Assembly (NCBI RefSeq): GCF_020623625.1
Contig: NC_060201.1
Coordinates: forward strand, 1 to 64,000
From: Saccharomycodes ludwigii
Lineage: Eukaryota; Ascomycota; Saccharomycetes; Saccharomycodales; Saccharomycodaceae
Reading direction: 5' to 3'
DNA: 64,000 bases
Shown piece after piece: positions 56,150-64,000 of the stretch. Each line of letters opens with the position of its first letter. Within the stretch, counting starts at the first letter, position 1. Below the pieces are notes generated by a model, which was not told the DNA's origin, searched no databases, and saw only the letters and a program-made list of their open reading frames with translations. Made by a program: the position numbers and the translations under genes.

Positions 56150-57991
56150 ATGACTAAAAACATAAACACTATAAAAATACAATCACCACCACCATATTTA
56201 TCGATTATCCACAAAAATAGTCCAAACAAAGATGCTAATACCACCATTACCTCAAAACATGCACCTACAGTTCTAACAATTGCTGGATCAGATAGTTCCG
56301 GTGGTGCAGGTATCGAAGCGGATTTAAAAACAATAACCTGCAACAAATGTTACGGATGTACCTGTATTACAACACTTACAGCACAAAATCCCCACGGTGT
56401 GATCGATCACCTTGCAATTCCACAAAAAATTGTAGCAAATTGTTTGAAAGCTAATTTTAAAGATTTACAAATCGATTGTGTTAAAACTGGGATGCTAACT
56501 TTCGAAGCCATCAATGCGATATACGAAGAGTTGCTCAATAATGATAAATGTAATGACCTCAATTTTGTTGTTGATCCCGTTTTCGTTGCCACTTCTGGTT
56601 TCCAATTGACATTTGATAACCCTAAGAACGAATTAATTAAACAGTTGTGTGAGAAAATATTTCCACATGCCTTATTGATAACCCCTAATTTGGAAGAATC
56701 TATTGATATTTTGGAATATTTTAAAGAAGTTGCTGGCAACAACAATACTTTTGGTATCGAGGATATTGGCTCTGTTGATGATTTGATTTCTATTGCCATT
56801 GAGTTACATAAAAAAGTTAAAACCCCTAACGTACTGGTTAAAGGAGGCCATTGTCCATGGACCACCAGCAATAGCAAAAATATTACAGATGTTTTATATC
56901 TATCAAAGGAAAATAAAATTATCGTATATGAATCTCAATATATCAACACTAAAAGCACCCATGGAACTGGATGTACTTTAAGTAGTTGCATTGCCTCAAA
57001 TTTAGCTCAGGGGTATGATTTGGTCAATAGTTGTTTTGGTGCTATTGAATATGTTTCCAATTGTATATTTATGGGCCAAGCAAACTACACACCTTGCAAA
57101 AAAGTCGATATTAATGGGATTGACAATGGGCCAATTAACCATTGCTGGAATATTAGTAAATCCCCTATACAAAGAATGTTTGATGACACATTGTACTCAA
57201 ACCCACCCACGGTTGGCACTAATATTAGCAACACTCACAAACTTTACGACACCGAAAAATCATTTTATGAATATTTGATTACTCATCCTGAAATTGCACC
57301 ACACTGGGAAAGTTACACAAAACATCCATTTGTTGATAAACTGAGTAGAAATGAATTGCCTTTGCATCAATTTGAATTTTATATCGCTCAGGATTATTAT
57401 TATTTGGTTGGTTACGCCAAGATAAGTTCTTTGTTGGCCGCCAAAATCCCTGGATATGATGGATTATTACAGCAGTTGGAGATCATCGGCAATGTTAATG
57501 CTGGACTTAATAGACATATTAAGAGGATAGGTGCTATAGAGAATTGCAGTGATGCTTTGGAAACTATTGCTTACTTGGAAGAAGCCCCTCGTAGATTTGC
57601 TTTAAAAAATTATCATAGAATATTCAAAGATATTGCTGATAATAATGGTACCCACCTTGAGTTAATTATTGCTGTTGCTCCTTGTTTGCACGGCTATGGT
57701 GTAGCTTCCTCGAATTTTATTAAAAATTTGGATTCAAATGGTGATAATAGTAGTTTAAAAAGTAAAATGTATCGTGAATGGATGACTGATTATTCTAATG
57801 ATCATTATCAAAAGGCGAAGAAAGATGGCGTTGAACTATTAAATAAAATCGGCGAGTATATCAATTACACCGGGGATTCCAGTAGATTGGAAAACTTGAT
57901 TCAAATCTTTAAAGAAGTTGTTATTTTGGAAACCAAATTTTGGGATGAAGCCTTGAAGGCTGATGAGGAATGGTACTATAAGCAGACATAA
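56150..57991 (+). CDS. THI20: Fused HMP/HMP-P kinase and TenA thiaminase (THI20 family)
   Basis: A 613-residue two-domain protein of the S. cerevisiae Thi20/Thi21 type (551 residues). The N-terminal ThiD domain (about 38-310) phosphorylates hydroxymethylpyrimidine and its phosphate. It shows LTIAGSDSSGGAGIEADLKT (about 42-61), VKTGML, DPVFVATSG and the catalytic-loop STHGTGCTLSS with Cys275. The C-terminal TenA domain (about 368-613) salvages pyrimidines from thiamine breakdown. It has Asp415 in AQDYYYL, Cys512 in APCLHGYG and Glu594 in LETKFW, matching the TenA catalytic set. The N-terminal TIKIQSPPPYLSII mirrors Thi20's SINTPPPYLTL, supporting this start. The extra length is spread over loops and the 38-residue lead. 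THI22 lacks thiamine activity in yeast, so the paralogue identity is open. The protein would use the product of THI5 encoded 4.7 kb away. Confidence 0.93.
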   Translation: MTKNINTIKIQSPPPYLSIIHKNSPNKDANTTITSKHAPTVLTIAGSDSSGGAGIEADLKTITCNKCYGCTCITTLTAQNPHGVIDHLAIPQKIVANCLKANFKDLQIDCVKTGMLTFEAINAIYEELLNNDKCNDLNFVVDPVFVATSGFQLTFDNPKNELIKQLCEKIFPHALLITPNLEESIDILEYFKEVAGNNNTFGIEDIGSVDDLISIAIELHKKVKTPNVLVKGGHCPWTTSNSKNITDVLYLSKENKIIVYESQYINTKSTHGTGCTLSSCIASNLAQGYDLVNSCFGAIEYVSNCIFMGQANYTPCKKVDINGIDNGPINHCWNISKSPIQRMFDDTLYSNPPTVGTNISNTHKLYDTEKSFYEYLITHPEIAPHWESYTKHPFVDKLSRNELPLHQFEFYIAQDYYYLVGYAKISSLLAAKIPGYDGLLQQLEIIGNVNAGLNRHIKRIGAIENCSDALETIAYLEEAPRRFALKNYHRIFKDIADNNGTHLELIIAVAPCLHGYGVASSNFIKNLDSNGDNSSLKSKMYREWMTDYSNDHYQKAKKDGVELLNKIGEYINYTGDSSRLENLIQIFKEVVILETKFWDEALKADEEWYYKQT

Positions 57992-58120
57992 GTAATAATA
58001 ATGATAATTGACTGTTTATGTAAATTTTTTTTTAAATTTTGTTGTGTATATTTTGTCCAAAGTCGGAAGTATTCGGATATTCGGACAACATGAGTATAAA
58101 ACATATATCATCTACGTCAT

Positions 58121-58161
<41 letters not shown>

Positions 58162-58348
58162 CAATCAAAAATATATCTTAAAAGGAAGAACATACAAATG
58201 TGTAAAAAATTTCAATTTTATTTTAGTACTTTTGTTTTAGAATATTCGGTAATAAATTTTAATTATTTTATTAAAATTAATATAAAATATAAGTTTATAC
58301 AATTAAAACGAAACAATAATTCAATTTAATATTAACAAAAGCAAGTCT
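57992..58348. other. Intergenic stretch between THI20 and the hAT relic
   Basis: No gene. It holds the 3' flank of THI20 and a T run of about 30 at 58127-58157. Confidence 0.5.
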
Positions 58349-61021
58349 TATTTTGAATTTGCGTTAATGTAATCTTCTAAAGAGTTAAATGCTTTCAATT
58401 TTAGCAAATCACTGACATTTGAATCTTTCCAATTAACTTTATTTTCAGTAAAAACATACCTGGCCGGTCTAAATGTTCTTTCAGTAGCTATAGCGGTAAC
58501 CGTACACGCGACAGCCCCCTCTATTAAAAAAATTAAATATAGGATTCTTATGTTTAAATTTCTTTGATAATTTCAAATCAGTTTGCAACTCAAGTTCAAA
58601 AAATAAATTATAAATTTATAAATTTCTTTTCCATTCTTATTGGAAAATTTACTCTTTTTAGACATTTATCCCTCTTATCTAATTTTTTTTTATTACGATA
58701 CAATTACGATATTGATTAATCGCTATTTTTTTAAGATACCAAAGTTGAACTAATAATTTTTTTTTTAATCTAACAGAAAGAAAAAAACAGCTTTATTTGA
58801 AATACTAGTATTATCATAGCTAATGGCAGATTTGTTGTTAGTATTAGTGGAAATGGGCAGATTGTTATTATTAGAAGAAGAGTAATTCAAAGCAAAATTG
58901 GAAGTTGCATTAGAAGTTACATTAAGGGTGAATCCAGAATTAGTTTCACAAATAGAATTGAAGGTGTTAGTGCATAAAGATACAGGGTTTGAAGTTATAG
59001 GAATATAATAATTACTCGTTTCATAAAAAAAAAAAAACTTTTATAGATTGTTTCAAAATTTGAATTTATTTCACCCATTTCAGCAATCTTAAAAAAATCA
59101 TTTAGTAATTTTACAATTATTTCCGATTCATTATCAGAATTACCAAATTCCAGATCAATAAATTTATAACTCGTCGATCCAAGTAAGGAAGTGGCAACTC
59201 TTAGCAAGTCATTGTTATTATACTTACTAGAATATTTCCCAAACTGCGCTTTGAAATCTTTTTCTCAATTACTATGTAAAACTTGAATCTTTATTAATCT
59301 ATCAGTGATAGGTTGTAAAAACTTTAGCGAATTCATGAGCGAAACCATAACCAGAGGATAATGAGGTTCATTTTGAGAATAAAATAAAACTAAGTTTTGC
59401 AATATACTGGTTATTTTAAGCAATTCTTTCATAATTTGAAAATCTTTTTCTGTAAAAGCATCAGCCTTAATATCAATCGCTTTATATTCTGGGAGTACCA
59501 AAAACTCCTTTAATCCAAGGGCTCCATTTAAGGCATCATGCAATGAATTCCATCAAACATGGATATCCACTCTTTAGGTAATATCTCCCTCTTTAATTTT
59601 TGTAGAACAATATTTCTAAACATGCGAGTATGTTTAGGTGATCTTTTAAAACAAGTGTGGTGTATATTTGTTTGGTTTAAAACATCTAAAATATCATCTT
59701 TATCACATTCTTCATCATCAAAAGTACATTCCACTTCACCATTTGCTAATATTTCATGATCAACGCTCTCATATTCTTCCCTTTCATCACCTCCAATATT
59801 ATCTTGATAATATTTGTTTTCTGGCCTTTTTTTCTCTCTCTTTAAAGTTAAACCAAAAAATGATTTTGCAAAATAAAGAAGTACAATATAAAAAACATCC
59901 ATTATAGTTAGTTTTGATATCTACAAAGGCATCATCTAAATGAGTGCAAATAAATTTACTTGATTTTATCGCAACCGCAGCATTATCAGATGTAAAATAA
60001 AGAGAATTCTTGGATAAAAAGCTATATTTCTTGACTATCTGTTTCCAACATTCAAAAGCCTCTTGATGATCAAATTTTTTCTGTGGTCAAAACCCTACTA
60101 AAAATACCTTCATTTCATTAGCCTTGTTTAAAAAATGTGCATTAAATGCAATATAATGATTACCAGCCTTTGAGATCCAAAAATCATGACATATTCCAAT
60201 AAAATTATCTTCCACGGTGTTCCTAATAAATTGTTGAATAAATCTATCAACATTAAAGTCAATGTTCCCATAGTTAAGATTAATATTAAATTCCTTATTT
60301 ATGGGCTTGAATGATTTTAAAACCATTTTTTCATACTTTTCATTCACTTGTGCTACTAGAGTATGAAAAGATGTAGATTTACCCACGTGCAAAACAGATA
60401 GATCGTTACAACCATTAGCAATTTCTTCCAATGCTAATTTGCCTATTAATCCACTATTTTCAAAGATAGTAACTGGTAAATTTGTCTTAACTAGTAACGT
60501 TGTTAATTTTTGTGATATAGGTTTGTCAAATTCCTCATTTCTTTTCCTAGCCAGATAAGATGCTAGGTATTCTTTATTATTAACTAAATGCACAAATTTA
60601 AGATGGTTTGTTAAGGCGGAATTTGATGGTCCTTTTCTTTTTAATGAACGTTTAGTATTAAACCCAGGATGTTTACAAGTGAAATAAAACAGATCCTCAT
60701 TACCAATTAACAATTCAGTTGCCAATTCTTTTTTTAATGTTGGCTTGAAATCCTGATATGTCCATGTTTCCCATTTACTGTTTAGTGCCGAATGTTTTGG
60801 ATAACATCTCAAAGCTAGTACTTGTGATTCAGTTAACCCAGTATATTCAAATTCAGTGGTATTTTTTTTTCCCTCTTGTTACTGCTAACCAAGGCAGTAC
60901 TAGTGATGGCAGTGGTGTGAATAGTATCAGTGTTGTTAACAGAATTATCAACAATGGTTTCTTTTAAATGAGTCAAAAAAATAGTATTAACACTTACAAC
61001 AATGTTTGTTGCTTTAAACAA
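58349..61021 (-). mobile_element. Decayed hAT DNA transposon, second copy type
   Basis: Minus-strand remains of one hAT transposase about 2.7 kb long. The N-terminus is at 61021-60833 (MFKATNIVVSVNTIF), continued in another frame after an A run (TEFEYTGLTESQVLALRCYP). A BED-like finger part follows (FTCKHPGFNT with HLKFVH), then the RNase-H-like core phrase GICHDFWISKAGNHYIAFNAHF near 60200-60130. Middle fragments follow at 59902-59528 and 59543-59265, then a piece rich in Asn and Ser. The C-terminal hAT dimerisation motif IATERTFRPARYVFTENKVNW lies near 58500-58430, with the final stop at 58349-58351. Several frame breaks and stops show that it is dead. The finger region differs clearly from the relic at 29914, so it is another subfamily. 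Terminal repeats were not identified. Confidence 0.75.
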
Positions 61022-63154
61022 AATATCATTTGTGGTATTAGTATTCTAAATTATTTCATAGTTTCTCTTGGTCTGTAAAATGTTGTTTTACGACATTTTT
61101 ATTTACTTTTTTGTTTTTTTTTTCCCCTCAAACACGGTCTGCTTTATGTTCAAGAAGTCAGTAAAGAGAAAAAAAATTTAACATTGAGATAATAGTTTGG
61201 TAAAAGCAAAAACAAAACAAATAAAAAAAAGTTATTAATAATGCACAGGAATTTGTATGGAGAACGTGAGGAAATACGAGATTATCATAGTTTGTCCGAA
61301 AAGGAACCATAAAAAAACACGGAACAAATAATTAATGTCCATATTTTTTTTAATTTTTTTCACAACAGAGTTTACAATATTAATGACATAATAAATCTAA
61401 GATAATCATAAAAAACAAAAGACCAATTCTTTGTCATTTTTTTCTTTTCTCTCTTCCCCAATTTTTTTTTTTTTTATTTATAAAAAGAACAGTGAGACGC
61501 AGTGAAGTCAAGAATCGTATTTAATGTAAACCTTTGTTGGCATTAAATTACGTAAAATAAAAGAAAATCTTTTTTGTGATTTAATCTTATTTTTAACTAA
61601 TCTTTTATAAAACGGTTGGAAAATATACGAGAATGTTTGTAGTATATCCATGCTTTCCCCCTTTTTGTTTTAAAGAAAATAGCGTCAAAAGTCAAAGTAG
61701 AGAATAACGAAGAATAAAAAAGCTACTCATAATAATACACATTCTCTTAATCTTAAAAACAATCATTTCTTTCTTTTCCCTTTTTCTTCTACTTAAAAAG
61801 CTTCTTTACAAAGTTACGTGAAAAGTGATTAGGAAAAAAGAATAATTGTAAATCAATATTCAACAAGTCCGAATACCGAAAAGAGAATTTTTATTTTTGA
61901 AAAAATGAAATCTGTAAAAAAAAAAAAAAAAAAAAAAAAAACCCTGAACAATTTTTTTTTTTACTGCCATGGCCGCAGCGACATTCTGTTTATTGTTCTG
62001 TTTACGAAGTTTGTTCATGGTTAAATTTGCTCAAAGAATATATATTTTTTTTTATTGATGTAGAGAAGTACAAAATTTACGATGTGATTTGCTAATACTG
62101 AAAAAGAAAAAGTTACACAAAATAATACACATTCTCCTGGGAAATAAATCGAAATACCGCATTTTTGTTTTTTTAGGTTCTATTTTATGGATTTAAGAAA
62201 AATTAAAAAAAGAACCAATAAAAATAACACTGCAAATCTCAAAAATAACAAGTTAAAAAAATAAAAATTAAAAAGAAAAAGAAAAAGAAAAAACAAATGT
62301 AAACATAAGAACTATAACACTTTTCTCTCGTCTAGACCTTTAACAATAACATTCTATCAAATTATTTTATGTGCTTTTCTTCCTTAGAATGTTAATGAGT
62401 AAAATAAGACCAAAAATAGAAATAAAAAAGGGCAATAACAAGAGTTATAACACTGCTAAACAATTTAGACATACTCATATTTTTTTTAGAAAAAAATGTT
62501 GACCAGGTAATTATTTATTAAAGAATTTGTATTATAACAACAAGAATATCATGATGGGGTCATTAATTTTATATTCCAGAGCAATGGCGTAGTATAATCA
62601 TAGATTATATTGCTTGCTTGTATTTCTTTGAATCCCTTCAATTTTTTTAAAACGCTTAAGCTTTTCCCATCAAACCATTTTGTATATTACAAGTAATTTC
62701 TAAATGAACGAATTGTTCTACAGTTGTTTCTTCGAGTAACAATTAAACTAGACTGCTAGTAGTACTGTATTTTGTAAGCAGGTTGTATACACCAACAAAT
62801 CTCGTTCAAATGATCCATTTGCTTGGGTATCGTTCAGAGCAGAATTATTTTTAATCCTATGAGGAATTAGTTGTGTTGGTGATTTTTTTATTTTTATTTT
62901 TTTTTATTTGTAGTTTTACATACAATATACATCATAAATGTCTTTGAAAAGCTTTTACCTTGCATTGTATTTTTATTTTCAACACCAGACATTCTAAATT
63001 CTATAAAAAAAACCAATTAATAGAAAAGAATTATTTATTCTATATTTTTTTTTTTTTGTGATATTATTACAGTTACAAGCAGTTGATATTTGCTCTATAC
63101 AATAAAAAAATTGAGCATTTATGTTTCTGTTAGCAACACATTTTTCATTTACAC

Positions 63155-63189
<35 letters not shown>

Positions 63190-63616
63190 CTCTAAACCCT
63201 AAAAAAGGGCTTGATGTACATGCCAATCAAAACGTGATTAACGATAAACCATTAAAAAAGATGAAAGAAAACGAGTTTTTAACTTATAAAAATAAGCCAA
63301 GTATTAAATTAGACTAATTAAAAATAAAAGATTACACTAAAAATATTGCTCACATAAAAATAAGTGTATGAATTTGAGAAAGAAAAAATAAAAAAATAAA
63401 AAAACTTAGTTATAATGTACAGGATAGGATGTGCCAAAAGAAATAATAATATAACCATAAAAAATTAAAAATTCACCCAAAAAAAAAAAAAAAAAAATAA
63501 AATAAAATAATTATGATAGCAGCAGTCTTGTAAACTTAAACGAATCATAAAAGTAACATAAGCAACTATGTAAACCAAACCTTTTAAAAGTAGAACAAAG
63601 CTATTGGCTAGTTGGT
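61022..63616. other. Gene-free stretch of about 2.6 kb
   Basis: No supported gene. It is rich in A and T runs, with a 36-base A run at 63151-63186. It holds the second copy of a 35-bp phrase (61389-61423) and the 3' flank of the wall-protein gene to the right. A 75-codon frame at 63090-63317 is built around an A run and is not believed. Confidence 0.5.
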
Positions 63617-64000
63617 TTAAAAAAATGAAATAAAAATCACAAAGAAAACACTTAATGATATAGATGGTGTGTTTTTGCGAACACCAGCTGTATAAATGGA
63701 AAATGAATAAGCACTACTGTTAATAGTTGCACTACTGGATGATGTCGTAACTGGTTGCGTAGAAATAATTGGTGTGATAGTAGTGGCACCGGTATTAGCA
63801 GTAGTTAAAATTGTAACAATGTTATTAGTACCAGATGTTTTGGATGTGTGTTGGGTTTCACTAATATTGTTGTTATTATCGGTAGTAATAGTAGCGGTAT
63901 ATTCTCCGGTACTTGAAGTAGTGCTCAAAGTACCTGTAGTCGTTTCGATAGTAGCAGGCGTAGTCTTAGTGGTAAAGTCCATGCTATTTGTTTCGGTTGT
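63617..64000 (-). CDS. GPI-anchored cell-wall protein, C-terminal part (cut by window edge)
   Basis: The last 127 codons of a gene that enters from beyond the right edge; the frame is open through 64000 (TTETNS precedes MDFTTK), so the ATG at 63982 is internal. The sequence is very rich in Thr and Ser, with an Asn run, ending SYSFSIYTAGVRKNTPSISLSVFFVIFISFF. The hydrophobic last 13 or so residues after a short polar spacer are a GPI-attachment signal. This is the usual tail of yeast adhesins and mannoproteins, and SIYTAG resembles the SIYQAG tail of the flocculin at 37365. The N-terminal domain and identity cannot be seen. Confidence 0.75.
   Translation of the reverse strand, partial: TTETNSMDFTTKTTPATIETTTGTLSTTSSTGEYTATITTDNNNNISETQHTSKTSGTNNIVTILTTANTGATTITPIISTQPVTTSSSSATINSSAYSFSIYTAGVRKNTPSISLSVFFVIFISFF

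Noticed and set aside
63090-63317. 75-codon frame
   Set aside because: Built on a long A run giving polylysine; no homology or promoter.

Overview
This is AT-rich nuclear DNA of a budding yeast. It has a Flo1-type flocculin, a fungal THI5/NMT1 enzyme, a fused THI20-type ThiD-TenA protein, a TMT1-like methyltransferase, copia-type LTR elements with Ty1-like layout, intronless genes and TATA boxes about 90-180 bp before the starts. The very low GC together with retained thiamine genes would suit a Saccharomycodes-like yeast, but the species is an inference. Flocculins, THI5, satellite DNA and dense LTR debris look subtelomeric or otherwise accessory.

Layout, left third. Positions 1-11080 hold a 47-bp satellite that grades into AT-rich DNA almost without G on the + strand. 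It is interrupted by a whole copia element (2038-7525) and a solo LTR (9835-10357). A homopolymer-rich stretch leads to the first third of a class-III aminotransferase, cut at 14028 by an LTR mosaic (14028-17247). On the far side lies the 3' part of an unrecognised gene whose ATG now comes from LTR sequence (17238-18200). About 6 kb without genes follow, with two solo LTRs.

Middle. Two flocculin genes form a large inverted duplication (about 24530-28470 and 34708-46830). The left copy is a pseudogene with one internal repeat unit. The right copy is an open 3082-codon gene with 52 units of 135 bp in perfect register. A palindrome-bearing upstream repeat, present twice in the left arm, occurs ten times in the right arm. 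A decayed hAT transposon lies in the spacer.

Right. A metabolic block holds a TMT1-like methyltransferase, THI5, a short-chain dehydrogenase and THI20, so the enzyme that makes the thiamine pyrimidine (HMP-P) and the enzyme that phosphorylates and salvages it lie about 4.7 kb apart. Fragments of a third LTR family separate these genes. A second hAT relic and the C-terminal end of a GPI-anchored wall protein close the window.

Most promising for a second look: the nearly G-free tract joined to the satellite, the upstream palindrome array of the flocculin, the flocculin repeat architecture, and the LTR-started chimeric ORF.
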